Assembly (NCBI GenBank): GCA_018267575.1
Contig: JAFDYF010000105.1
Span: 20,605 to 84,604 of the forward strand
Length of the DNA: 64,000 nucleotides
DNA from: Bacteroidota bacterium
GTDB taxonomy: Bacteria; Bacteroidota; Bacteroidia; Chitinophagales; Chitinophagaceae
Reading direction: 5' to 3'
The position numbers and the translations under genes were made by a program. The notes under the pieces are model-generated. The model worked only from the letters and a program-made list of their open reading frames with translations, was not told where the DNA came from and made no database searches. This document shows positions 52,963 through 60,894 of this stretch, in pieces; position 1 is the stretch's first letter; each line of letters begins with the position of its first letter.

Positions 52963-53883
52963 TTATACAAGAGAAATATCAAAATTCACCAACTGCACAA
53001 ATTCCTGGATCCTTTCATCGATATCTGTTTTATTTATTTCGCGCAGACGCTGGGTACCAAATTTTTCCACAGAAAAGCTAGCCATCGCTGAGCCCACAAT
53101 AATTGCGGTCTTCATGCTTTCGAAAGAAATATCTTTGGTCTTTGCCAGATAGCCGATAAAGCCGCCGGCAAAAGTGTCGCCAGCTCCGGTAGGATCAAAC
53201 ACTTCTTCCAACGGCAATGCAGGTGCGTAGAAAACTTTTTTATCATGAAATAACAATGCTCCGTGCTCGCCTTTTTTGATGATTAAATACTTGGGGCCCA
53301 TTTTAAAAATCTCGGCCGCTGCTTTCACCAAAGAATACTGACCGCTCAACTGCCTGGCTTCGCTATCATTTACCAAAAGCACATCCACCTTGGCCAGCAC
53401 TTTTTCAAGATCGGTCATAGCAATGTCCATCCAAAAATTCATGGTGTCCATCGCAATCAGCTTGGGCTTTGTTTTCAATTGCTCAATAACACTCAATTGC
53501 ACAGAAGGTGCCAGGTTACCCAACATCAAAAACTCACAATCTTGGAAACTATCTGGAACCACCGGTTGGAAGGTTCCCAATACATTGAGTTCTGTAACCA
53601 AAGTATCCCGGGTGTTCATATCCATATGGTACTTACCCGACCAGAAAAAAGACTTTTCATCCTTTTTTATCTGCACGCCATCGAGATCCACGCCCCGGGC
53701 AGACAAAGCCTTCAGTTCCTCCTTGGGAAAGTCGCCGCCTACTACAGAAATTTGTTTTACCGGGGTAAAATTGGTTGCGCACCAAGCTATATACGTGGCC
53801 GCACCACCAACTATCTTATCACTTTTACCAAAAGGGGTTTCGATCGCATCGAAAGCCATAGAGCCTACTACTATTAATGACAT
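52963..53883 (-). CDS. PfkB-family carbohydrate or nucleoside kinase
   Basis: This 306-residue protein opens MSLIVVGSMAFDAIETPFG and carries VGGAATYIAWCATNF in the N-terminal part and the C-terminal signature DPTGAGDTFAGGFIGYLA with its catalytic Asp at ~230. It phosphorylates a sugar or nucleoside; the substrate cannot be read from sequence. A -7 box TAGGTTTG (minus strand, 53909-53916) lies 26 bases upstream. It is cytoplasmic and stands alone. Confidence 0.9.
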   Translation of the reverse strand: MSLIVVGSMAFDAIETPFGKSDKIVGGAATYIAWCATNFTPVKQISVVGGDFPKEELKALSARGVDLDGVQIKKDEKSFFWSGKYHMDMNTRDTLVTELNVLGTFQPVVPDSFQDCEFLMLGNLAPSVQLSVIEQLKTKPKLIAMDTMNFWMDIAMTDLEKVLAKVDVLLVNDSEARQLSGQYSLVKAAAEIFKMGPKYLIIKKGEHGALLFHDKKVFYAPALPLEEVFDPTGAGDTFAGGFIGYLAKTKDISFESMKTAIIVGSAMASFSVEKFGTQRLREINKTDIDERIQEFVQLVNFDISLV

Positions 53884-53908
53884 GGGTATTTGTTTTTTAA
53901 AAATCGCA

Positions 53909-53916
53909 CAAACCTA
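53909..53916 (-). promoter_or_regulatory. Predicted -7 box of the PfkB gene
   Basis: The minus strand reads TAGGTTTG, an exact match to TAnnTTTG, about 26 bases before the start. Confidence 0.5.
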
Positions 53917-54059
53917 CATGAAATTTGTGTTGTTTCATACAAGGAAGTATTTTGAAATGGAGAAATTAAGATCCAGTAGAAAAGTTGATGGGTTGAAAGG
54001 TTGATAAGCTTACAGTTTTGGGTTCTGCATTTAGCCTCAAGCGTTCTTTACCGAAAAAC

Positions 54060-54073
54060 CTAACACTTGTTAG
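54060..54073. promoter_or_regulatory. TetR-type operator in front of tetR
   Basis: CTAACACTTGTTAG, i.e. CTAAC-N4-GTTAG, is placed just upstream of the TATTTTTG box at 54081. The same frame of conserved bases occurs at 59503-59516 before paaA. The position suggests autoregulation. Confidence 0.75.
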
Positions 54074-54080
54074 TTTTGCT

Positions 54081-54088
54081 TATTTTTG
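54081..54088 (+). promoter_or_regulatory. Predicted -7 box of tetR
   Basis: TATTTTTG, with the ATG at 54096 only seven bases after it, so transcription should begin at or next to the start codon (leaderless mRNA). Confidence 0.6.
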
Positions 54089-54095
54089 AACTTGT

Positions 54096-54686
54096 ATGCC
54101 AAAAATCCAAAGCAAAAAAAACAGCACAAAAAAGGAAGTCATCATTGAGAAAGCCGCTAAGCTTTTTATGGAAAAAGGTTTTGGGGCCGCTTCCATGCGG
54201 GATATAGCAGAAGCGGTTGGTGTGGAAGCCGCTAGTTTGTACAACCATATCCAATCCAAATCCGAGATCCTGCAAACGATTTGCTTTAAAGTGGCCAATG
54301 AGTTTATCTCGCATTTGGAAGTCGTGGAAATGAGCAATGAAACCATTTTGAAAAAAATGGAAATCATCATCCGCTTTCATATACGCATGATGCTCGACCA
54401 ATACGAGTATATCTATATATCTGACCACGAATGGAGGCATTTGACCGAACCCTATCTTTCCAATTTTTTGAACCAACGCCGGTCTTATAGAAAACGTTTG
54501 GGCGATATCATTGAAGACGGTATCCAAAAAAACGAACTAAAAAAGATAGATTCCTATGTAGCCGTACTGACCATGTTGAGTGCTATCAGCGGCATTGAAT
54601 CTTGGCAACGCTCACGCAAAACCACCAGTGCCGAAACCTTGGAATCGAGCATGGTGAAATATTTGATTGAGGGATTGAAGAAATGA
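54096..54686 (+). CDS. TetR-family repressor, likely PaaR of the phenylacetate genes
   Basis: This 196-residue protein has an N-terminal HTH (IIEKAAKLFMEKGFGAASMR with DIAEAVGVEAASLYNHIQSK) and a helical ligand domain with ISDHEWRHLTEPYLSNFLNQ, the form seen in TetR regulators of phenylacetate and fatty-acyl-CoA genes. It would dissociate from its operator when a CoA thioester such as phenylacetyl-CoA binds. Evidence for the target is its own operator at 54060 and the copy before paaA. paaE follows at 69 bases in the same direction. Confidence 0.87.
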   Translation: MPKIQSKKNSTKKEVIIEKAAKLFMEKGFGAASMRDIAEAVGVEAASLYNHIQSKSEILQTICFKVANEFISHLEVVEMSNETILKKMEIIIRFHIRMMLDQYEYIYISDHEWRHLTEPYLSNFLNQRRSYRKRLGDIIEDGIQKNELKKIDSYVAVLTMLSAISGIESWQRSRKTTSAETLESSMVKYLIEGLKK

Positions 54687-54755
54687 GTCGATAGTCCAAG
54701 AGTCCCAAATTCAAAAAAGGAATTAATAAAATAAACATTAAAATCTGAACCAATC

Positions 54756-55838
54756 TTGTCCTCGCATTTTCATAAGCTTGCCATCAAAGATATCCGTTGG
54801 GAGACCCCGGAATGTGTTTCCATTGCTTTTGATATCCCTGAAAAAATAAAAAAAGAATTTGAGTTCACACATGGACAGAACATAACAGTAAAGGCAATCA
54901 TCAATAATGAGGAAATCCGCCGTTCTTATTCTATATGTACCAGTCCTTTAGAAAAAGAGCTGCGTATTGCCGTGAAAAAATTGGATGGGGGCATTTTTTC
55001 TGGATATGCAACTCAACTTAAGCGGGGTGATAGCCTTGAGCTGCTCCCACCCACAGGAAAATTTTCTACACGAGTAAATCCTTCCCTTAAAAAAAATTAC
55101 CTCGCCTTTGTTGCTGGCAGCGGTATTACGCCCATCATTTCCATTATCAAAACCGTTTTGGCCACAGAAGAACAAAGTTCATTCACCTTGGTATATGGAA
55201 ATAAGAACAGGGGCTCAATTATTTTCAAGGAAGAACTGGAAGCAATCAAAAACAAATACCTCAACCGATTTGCCTGTCATCATATATTGAGCAGGGAGCA
55301 AACCGAGCTGACCATCTACCATGGAAGGATTAATCCTGAAAAATGTGATGAGCTATGCAATGGTCTTGTGAACATCAATGATACCGATGAAATTTTCCTC
55401 TGTGGGCCCGAACAAATGACATTTTCCACAAAGGATTGGTTGACATCAAAAAAAATTGATCCCCAGAAAATCCATTTCGAATTATTTACAGTACCGGGAC
55501 AATCCTCAGTCAAAAGTCAGGAGTCGAGAGTCGGGAGCAAAAATATAGAAGGCAAGTATTCCCTCATTACCATCAAACAAGATGGGCTATCCTTTGATTT
55601 TGAATTGGATTACAATGGCGAACCTATATTAGATGCAGCCCTAAAAAAGGGAGCCGCATTGCCCTATGCATGCAAGGGTGGTGTATGCTGTACCTGTCGT
55701 GCAAAACTCGTGGAAGGCAAGGTGGAGATGGAGCACAACTATGCATTAGAGCCAGACGAACTCAAAAAAGGATTTATCCTTACTTGCCAATCGCATCCCA
55801 GAACAGAAAAATTGGTTATTGATTTTGATGTGAAATAA
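54756..55838 (+). CDS. paaE: Phenylacetyl-CoA epoxidase, reductase subunit PaaE
   Basis: This 360-residue protein passes electrons from NADPH to the oxygenase. It has the FAD motif RRSYSICTSP (~54), NAD-binding blocks (FVAGSGITPIISIIKT, FLCGPEQM), and a C-terminal plant-type 2Fe-2S domain with Cys in CKGGVCCTC (~305-313) and LTCQSHP (~346). The start is TTG at 54756 (MSSHFHKL), which matches PaaE N-termini. The linker between the domains contains SVKSQESRVGS (residues ~251-261), encoded by a repeat of the AGTC type otherwise found between genes. It is separated from paaA by the GH30 genes. Confidence 0.93.
   Translation: MSSHFHKLAIKDIRWETPECVSIAFDIPEKIKKEFEFTHGQNITVKAIINNEEIRRSYSICTSPLEKELRIAVKKLDGGIFSGYATQLKRGDSLELLPPTGKFSTRVNPSLKKNYLAFVAGSGITPIISIIKTVLATEEQSSFTLVYGNKNRGSIIFKEELEAIKNKYLNRFACHHILSREQTELTIYHGRINPEKCDELCNGLVNINDTDEIFLCGPEQMTFSTKDWLTSKKIDPQKIHFELFTVPGQSSVKSQESRVGSKNIEGKYSLITIKQDGLSFDFELDYNGEPILDAALKKGAALPYACKGGVCCTCRAKLVEGKVEMEHNYALEPDELKKGFILTCQSHPRTEKLVIDFDVK
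55508..55538 (+). repeat. AGTC-type dispersed repeat inside paaE
   Basis: AGTCAAAAGTCAGGAGTCGA is followed by GAGTCGGGAGC. Repeated AGTC/GAGTC units match, inverted, the string at 49677-49710. It lies in the linker before the 2Fe-2S domain and keeps the frame. Confidence 0.65.
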
Positions 55839-55844
55839 TTCATT

Positions 55845-57311
55845 TTACAAAACCAAGGTCGAAATGGAATGGGGCAAGGCGGTAACATCAGCCGCTTTTT
55901 CAGCAATCCATAATTTATAAGGAATTTTTTGGGCTGTTTGGTTCATCACCACAATCACCAACTTACCATCTTTATTAATGAAAGCCGTGGACAGCAATGC
56001 ACTTCTGCTCGGGGAGCTGATAATCCTTTTTGCACCGGGTTTTACGAATTTTGAAAAATGGCCGATATAATAATAGGAATTGGTATAAATCAATTGGCCC
56101 GTCCTTGTATCCGCATGCACTGGTGCAAAACAAAAATTCTGTACATGGTTTGGGCCTCCCGTCTCGTCCAATAAAATGTTCCAGTCTGTCCAACCCACGG
56201 CCCCATTGTTGAAATCATTGATCATGGTACGGCCATATCTTTCGCCAAGCCCCCAACTAGAGAGGCTATCAAAACTAAATGGGCCGTTGCAACCTTCCGT
56301 GAATAAAAGATTTTTTTTAGGGAAGGCCTCATGCACCCGTTTTAAATTATCAAACATCTGCTCACCGCCGCTCCAGTCCTCATACCAATGGAAACCCACG
56401 CCCCAAACAAATTTAGCGGCATCAGGGTCACTTAATATCGTGGATGCTTGTTGATAAATCAAGTCTTTGTTATGATCCCAAACAATGATTTTTTTTCCTC
56501 CCAAACCATTTTTTTGTAATGTGGGGCCCATAAATTTTTTTAGGAAAATCCTTTCATCATCAGCACTATAAACACAAGATTCCCATTTTTGGGTGGCCAT
56601 CGGTTCGTTCTGGATAGTCAATCCCCAAATCGGTATTCCTGCTGCTTCGTATGCCTTTATAAATTTTACATAATAATTAGCCCATGACTGATAGTATTCA
56701 GGTTTCAATTTTCCACCGTGCAACATACTGTTGTTGGTTTTCATCCAAGCGGGTGGGCTCCACGGGCTGGCAAATAATATGAGCTTACCGCCTGCTGCTG
56801 CCATTGCCTGTTTGATCAATGGGATACGAAATTTTTGATCGTGCGCAATATTAAAGGTCTTCAAGCTTTTATCGTTATCATCAACATAGGTATAAGTATC
56901 ACTCGAAAAATCGCAGCTATTGATATTGGTTCTTGCCAAGCTATAACCAATGCCCTTTTCTTTATCATAATAAGCGGTCATCAACTCTTGTTGCTTTTCT
57001 TTGGAAAGCCTGGCAAAGGTTTCCGCCGATGCATCTGTCAAGGCGCCTCCGATTCCCAGAATTGATTGAAAGGTTTTGGACGGATCGACAAATACACAAA
57101 CCTGTGTTTCCACGGGTTGAGGCAGGTCACTGAAAGAAGCACTATCGGTGAGGGATAACCGAAGATTGCTGTTCTCTGCGGTGGTATAGATGAATAGTTT
57201 TTTATTTGATACAGAAAAGCCATGTGAGGAGGCCGCCATATTCTTGCTCTTTGTTCCCTGACCAAATACAAGAACGGGTAGAAGAAAAGCGGCAAAAATG
57301 AATCGTTTCAT
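55845..57311 (-). CDS. GH30 glycoside hydrolase, secreted
   Basis: This 488-residue protein has a signal peptide (MKRFIFAAFLLPVLVFGQ). The GH30 features are GIGGALTDASAETFARL, ASPWSPPAWMKTN, the acid/base Glu in LTIQNEP (~231), GVGFHWYEDW and the nucleophile Glu in LLFTEGCNG (~336). The small beta domain is at the C-terminus (GKLVIVVMNQTAQKIPYKLW). It acts on beta-glucosides, beta-xylan or beta-1,6-glucans; the subtype is unknown. It lies 24 bases after the second GH30 gene, so they form an operon. Confidence 0.94.
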   Translation of the reverse strand: MKRFIFAAFLLPVLVFGQGTKSKNMAASSHGFSVSNKKLFIYTTAENSNLRLSLTDSASFSDLPQPVETQVCVFVDPSKTFQSILGIGGALTDASAETFARLSKEKQQELMTAYYDKEKGIGYSLARTNINSCDFSSDTYTYVDDNDKSLKTFNIAHDQKFRIPLIKQAMAAAGGKLILFASPWSPPAWMKTNNSMLHGGKLKPEYYQSWANYYVKFIKAYEAAGIPIWGLTIQNEPMATQKWESCVYSADDERIFLKKFMGPTLQKNGLGGKKIIVWDHNKDLIYQQASTILSDPDAAKFVWGVGFHWYEDWSGGEQMFDNLKRVHEAFPKKNLLFTEGCNGPFSFDSLSSWGLGERYGRTMINDFNNGAVGWTDWNILLDETGGPNHVQNFCFAPVHADTRTGQLIYTNSYYYIGHFSKFVKPGAKRIISSPSRSALLSTAFINKDGKLVIVVMNQTAQKIPYKLWIAEKAADVTALPHSISTLVL

Positions 57312-57335
57312 TTTGATGTATTTTTAAAAAATGAT

Positions 57336-58775
57336 TTACCAAACATAAGTACCCGCGGCCCCAGAAGGTAAGCTGGTGGTCACCCATTTTCCCCTAAACC
57401 GAATATTAAAGCCAGCAATTGAATTGTTGTTATTCATCACGATCAATACTTTTTTCCCATCCACGGTAGTAAAAGCCACGCTGTTCAACCCATTCACGGA
57501 TGTGCTTGACACCCGAACCGATCCCGCAGGAACAAATTTGGAAACTTGTGCAATAATATAATAGCCTACATTTCTAGTAAAGTTTGACCCCGTTATAGTC
57601 AAAGCTCCTTTGCAAGTAGTGCAACCGCCGGGAGTATGTGGTCCATAGGAAGGGTCATTGGCCAAATTCCATTCCAGTGCGGTGCGGCTCCAGTTGTACA
57701 TAGACCCAATGATCACATTGTTTATATGCCATTGAAAATCTCCAGAAAAACTTCCAGTCGAGGCTGTGTATTGTTCGGTGAAATAAAGGTTCTTGTTTGG
57801 GAAAGCATTATGCACTTGGCTCAAGGCATTAATATTTCCGGCATACAGGTGAAATGCAGAGCCATCAACGAATGCTGCGGTTGCCGCATCACTAAGAATA
57901 CTGCTGGCATATTCAGGGTGATCACAATTATGGTCGTACACGATGATTTTGGTGGTCAGCCCTGCATTCAAGAATGCAGGCCCCAGACTGTTTTTGATAA
58001 AAATATTTTCAGTCGCCGCATCCATGTACAAACTGGGGTTGTTGTTGGGGTTAAGCGGTTCGTTTTGTGGGGTGATGGCATCAAGGCTAATCCCGTTTGC
58101 CTTCATCTGCTGAATGTATTTCACAAAGTATTGCGCATATACATTATAGTAAGCAGTTAATAGGCCACCGCCCATGGTTGCGCCATTGTCTTTCATCCAC
58201 GCCGGGGCGCTCCACGGGGTTGCAATTATTTTTATGGAAGGGTTGATGGCCAAAATCTGTTTCAGTATTGGTATCAAATCAACTGTATCAGGACCCAAAT
58301 TAAAATGTTGGAGCAAACTATCCGTTTGTCCTGCAGGCATATCGTCGTAGGAAAAAACAGATGCATTCAAATCCGAAGCACCGATTGAAAGACGCAGATA
58401 ACTGACACCGATTGATGTGCTATCGTTGCCGAACAATTCCTGCAGCAACTGGGCTTTAGCGGAAGGGCTCATTTGGTTAATGACCGATGCACTTCCACCA
58501 GTCAATGTATAACCAAAGCCATCAATGGTTTGAAATTTTTGGGTACTGTCCACATCAATATTTGGGTAAGTATTACTGTTAGTACCAAAAACAAGCGCTG
58601 TAGATTGCTTTTGAAGCAATGACCCTTGGTCAGCAGTAGTGAGCCAAAGGCTTATATCATTTTTGATGATCGTGGAATCTCCGGTATTAGTAGAAGGCAC
58701 CGTCTTTTTGGAGCAGGAGCAAATCATCAACAAAAAGATATATGCTGTGAACTTTGGGCAAAATATATGTTTCAT
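57336..58775 (-). CDS. GH30 glycoside hydrolase, lipoprotein
   Basis: This 479-residue protein has a lipobox LMICSC. The GH30 features are DGFGYTLTGGSASVINQMSP, ATPWSAPAWMKDNG, the acid/base in ITPQNEP (~237), GSAFHLYAGN and the nucleophile in LYFTEQYTAS (~332). It is a divergent paralogue of the downstream gene (55845): two enzymes in one unit, one soluble and one lipid-anchored. The start MKHIFCPKF at 58775 gives the lipoprotein signal. Confidence 0.94.
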   Translation of the reverse strand: MKHIFCPKFTAYIFLLMICSCSKKTVPSTNTGDSTIIKNDISLWLTTADQGSLLQKQSTALVFGTNSNTYPNIDVDSTQKFQTIDGFGYTLTGGSASVINQMSPSAKAQLLQELFGNDSTSIGVSYLRLSIGASDLNASVFSYDDMPAGQTDSLLQHFNLGPDTVDLIPILKQILAINPSIKIIATPWSAPAWMKDNGATMGGGLLTAYYNVYAQYFVKYIQQMKANGISLDAITPQNEPLNPNNNPSLYMDAATENIFIKNSLGPAFLNAGLTTKIIVYDHNCDHPEYASSILSDAATAAFVDGSAFHLYAGNINALSQVHNAFPNKNLYFTEQYTASTGSFSGDFQWHINNVIIGSMYNWSRTALEWNLANDPSYGPHTPGGCTTCKGALTITGSNFTRNVGYYIIAQVSKFVPAGSVRVSSTSVNGLNSVAFTTVDGKKVLIVMNNNNSIAGFNIRFRGKWVTTSLPSGAAGTYVW

Positions 58776-59015
58776 AAAGAACAATCATAAGTGAACTGTC
58801 CTCAAAGCTATCCAAGAAAAAGCAGTATAGAACCGATTTATTAAAATTTATTTTAATGGAAATTGATATGCTTGATTCAGGCTGAATGGTAAATTTACCA
58901 CTGAGAAAAGATAGAAGCCGGCTATCAACAGCAGTTTTAGGACGTTATAAAAGTGTCACTGGGGGGGAAATCTTAGGCCAGAACCAAAAGAAGAAAAGAA
59001 AGCATCTAAATAGAA

Positions 59016-59189
59016 ATGAAGGTCACAAAAATTGTAGTAGGATTATCGATACTCCTTATAGGATTATTTTTATATTTTATTGAGCTAAATACTAGAAACG
59101 AGGAGTCAAATATTTATCTTAAAATCATTCCCCACGTTTTTATAGTTTCTGGAGGCTATATACTTGGAACTACAAAAAAGAAAAGATAA
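59016..59189 (+). CDS. Small two-helix membrane protein
   Basis: This 57-residue protein has two hydrophobic segments: IVVGLSILLIGLFLYFIEL and YLKIIPHVFIVSGGYILG, and a basic end (TTKKKR). No family is recognised. It is followed after 29 bases by another small membrane protein. A 65-codon frame at 58886-59083 overlaps it but has poor composition. No promoter was seen. Confidence 0.55.
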   Translation: MKVTKIVVGLSILLIGLFLYFIELNTRNEESNIYLKIIPHVFIVSGGYILGTTKKKR

Positions 59190-59218
59190 TTTTTTAATCC
59201 ATTGTCCAAAACCTTAGT

Positions 59219-59482
59219 ATGAGAATTAAAATCAAATTTAACAATAATGATACTCTCAACTTAAAAAAGAATAAATTCCTATTGGGTTTTTTGTTGACTT
59301 TAGGGAGTGGTTTTCTGTTAGCCTCGTTAACGCAAATCATTTGTTTGATATTTAAGCCCTCAGGTTACGAAAAGATTATCCAAATTGGCGGGAATAATTA
59401 TGTAAAACAATTATTATTTGGCATTATGTTTATCGGTTGTTATATCATGATAAAAAAATCAAAAACAACAAACCCTGAATAG
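59219..59482 (+). CDS. Small membrane protein
   Basis: This 87-residue protein has a basic, Asn-rich N-terminus (MRIKIKFNNNDTLNLKKN) and two hydrophobic segments (FLLGFLLTLGSGFLLASL with TQIICLIF, and LLFGIMFIGCYIMI), ending KKSKTTNPE. It is not recognised. Its position between the GH30 pair and paaA and its tight spacing to the preceding small gene suggest a two-gene unit. Confidence 0.6.
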   Translation: MRIKIKFNNNDTLNLKKNKFLLGFLLTLGSGFLLASLTQIICLIFKPSGYEKIIQIGGNNYVKQLLFGIMFIGCYIMIKKSKTTNPE

Positions 59483-59502
59483 CTTATTTTCTTTTTCAAA
59501 AA

Positions 59503-59516
59503 CTAACAACCGTTAG
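59503..59516. promoter_or_regulatory. TetR-type operator in front of paaA
   Basis: CTAACAACCGTTAG has the same CTAAC-N4-GTTAG frame as 54060-54073. It covers the expected -33 region of the paaA promoter; the -7 box starts 19 bases after it. Confidence 0.75.
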
Positions 59517-59535
59517 CTTTCTTTCGAAAAAAACC

Positions 59536-59543
59536 TAACTTTG
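59536..59543 (+). promoter_or_regulatory. Predicted -7 box of paaA
   Basis: TAACTTTG matches TAnnTTTG; the ATG at 59561 lies 17 bases after it. Confidence 0.6.
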
Positions 59544-59560
59544 AAAGACAATGCTTGTAT

Positions 59561-60523
59561 ATGGAAATCATTGATCTGGAAAAAACATTTCTCGACAAAA
59601 TAAAAGAGGAAATAAAAATTGAACCAAAGGATTGGATGCCGGTGCAATATCGCAAAACGCTGATCCGGCAGATATCCCAACATGCCCATAGCGAAATCGT
59701 GGGCATGCTCCCCGAAGCCAATTGGATCACCCGTGCCCCATCATTAAAAAGAAAAGCCATACTGATTGCAAAGGTGCAAGACGAAGGCGGCCATGGTCTT
59801 TACCTCTATTCCGCAGCGGAGACTTTGAATATTTCAAGGCAAGAAATGATCGACCTATTGCACCAAGGCAAGGCAAAATATTCTTCCATCTTCAATTATC
59901 CCACGCTGAGTTGGGCAGATATGGGTGCCATCGGCTGGCTGGTGGATGGTGCAGCCATCATGAACCAAGTGCCACTGTGCCGCTGCAGCTTTGGCCCTTA
60001 TTCACGTGCCATGATCCGCATCTGCAAGGAAGAAAGTTTTCATCAACGGCAAGGGTTTGATATTTTATGGACACTTAGTCGGGGTTCGGAAGCGCAAAAA
60101 CAAATGGCACAGGATTCCATCAACCGTTGGTGGTGGCCCAGTATCATGATGTTTGGTCCCAATGATGATGCATCGCCCCATACCAAACAAAGTATGGATT
60201 GGAAAATAAAACGCTTCAGCAATGATGAGCTTCGCCAAAAATTCATAGATGTATGTGCCGAGCAGGTAAAACTATTAGGGCTTAGCCTCCCGGATAAAAA
60301 ATTGAAATGGAACGAGCAGAGAAAGCATTATGATTTTGGTGAAATAGATTGGCAGGAATTCTGGAACGTGGTAAATGGGAATGGCCCCTGCAACAAAGAA
60401 CGTTTGGCCGCAAGAGTAAAAGCACATGAAGAAGGTGCATGGGTGCGGGAAGCAGCCATGGCCTTTGCAGAAAAGAGAGCCTCCCCTAACCCCTCCAAAG
60501 GAGGGGAAATAGTTGCAGCGTAA
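59561..60523 (+). CDS. paaA: Phenylacetyl-CoA epoxidase catalytic subunit PaaA
   Basis: This 320-residue diiron oxygenase inserts oxygen into phenylacetyl-CoA. Iron-ligand motifs are QDEGGHGLYL (~75) and CKEESFHQRQ (~159). Other PaaA blocks are HAHSEIVGMLPEANW, LSWADMGAIGWLVDGAAIMN and WWWPSIMMFGPNDDASPH. ATG at 59561 is preferred to TTG at 59555. The last ~12 residues include ASPNPSKGGE, which is encoded by a dispersed palindrome (60479-60509), so the native end is probably AFAEKR or similar. Confidence 0.95.
   Translation: MEIIDLEKTFLDKIKEEIKIEPKDWMPVQYRKTLIRQISQHAHSEIVGMLPEANWITRAPSLKRKAILIAKVQDEGGHGLYLYSAAETLNISRQEMIDLLHQGKAKYSSIFNYPTLSWADMGAIGWLVDGAAIMNQVPLCRCSFGPYSRAMIRICKEESFHQRQGFDILWTLSRGSEAQKQMAQDSINRWWWPSIMMFGPNDDASPHTKQSMDWKIKRFSNDELRQKFIDVCAEQVKLLGLSLPDKKLKWNEQRKHYDFGEIDWQEFWNVVNGNGPCNKERLAARVKAHEEGAWVREAAMAFAEKRASPNPSKGGEIVAA
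60479..60509. repeat. CCCCTCC-AAA-GGAGGGG palindrome in the 3' end of paaA
   Basis: CCCCTCC and GGAGGGG (60490-60496, 60500-60506) form a hairpin with loop AAA, preceded by CTCCCCTAA. Such CTCCCCTAACCCCTCC strings are common between genes in Bacteroidetes. Here it is translated as ASPNPSKGGE. Confidence 0.7.
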
Positions 60524-60557
60524 TTAATAAAAGATTCCTCATTTTTAATTCATCCAC

Positions 60558-60887
60558 ATGAACAAAGAGAATAAAATTAAAACGAGCAATATTTCCAATG
60601 CGGGAAAAAAAGATTGGCCCTTATGGGAGATTTTTATTCGCAGTAAACAAGGTCTCGACCATAAACATGCAGGCAGTCTGCATGCAGCCGATGCGCAGAT
60701 GGCCATCGAAAATGCCCGTGATGTGTATACCCGCCGTATGGAAGGCGTGAGCATCTGGGTAGTGGAATCCAAATACATCCATGCTTCCAGTCCAGAGGAA
60801 TCCGCTTCCCTCTACGACCCTGCAAACGACAAAGCCTACCGCCACCCTACTTTTTATGAACTGCCCGAGGAGGTGAAGTATATGTAG
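60558..60887 (+). CDS. paaB: Phenylacetyl-CoA epoxidase subunit PaaB
   Basis: This 109-residue protein has WPLWEIFIRSKQGLDHKHAG, SLHAADAQMAIENARDVYTR and GVSIWVVESKYIHAS, the PaaB signature, ending PTFYELPEEVKYM. It is a small non-catalytic subunit that bridges the oxygenase complex. It is 34 bases after paaA. It is separated from paaC by the four-helix-bundle gene. Confidence 0.95.
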   Translation: MNKENKIKTSNISNAGKKDWPLWEIFIRSKQGLDHKHAGSLHAADAQMAIENARDVYTRRMEGVSIWVVESKYIHASSPEESASLYDPANDKAYRHPTFYELPEEVKYM

Positions 60888-60894
60888 GTTGTGT

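Noticed and set aside
58843..58860. ATTAAAAT/ATTTTAAT palindrome upstream of the GH30 pair
   Set aside because: It is pure A/T, likely by chance in such a spacer, and there is no second copy.
58886..59083. 65-codon plus-strand frame
   Set aside because: Its composition is unlike a protein and it overlaps the better two-helix frame at 59016-59189.
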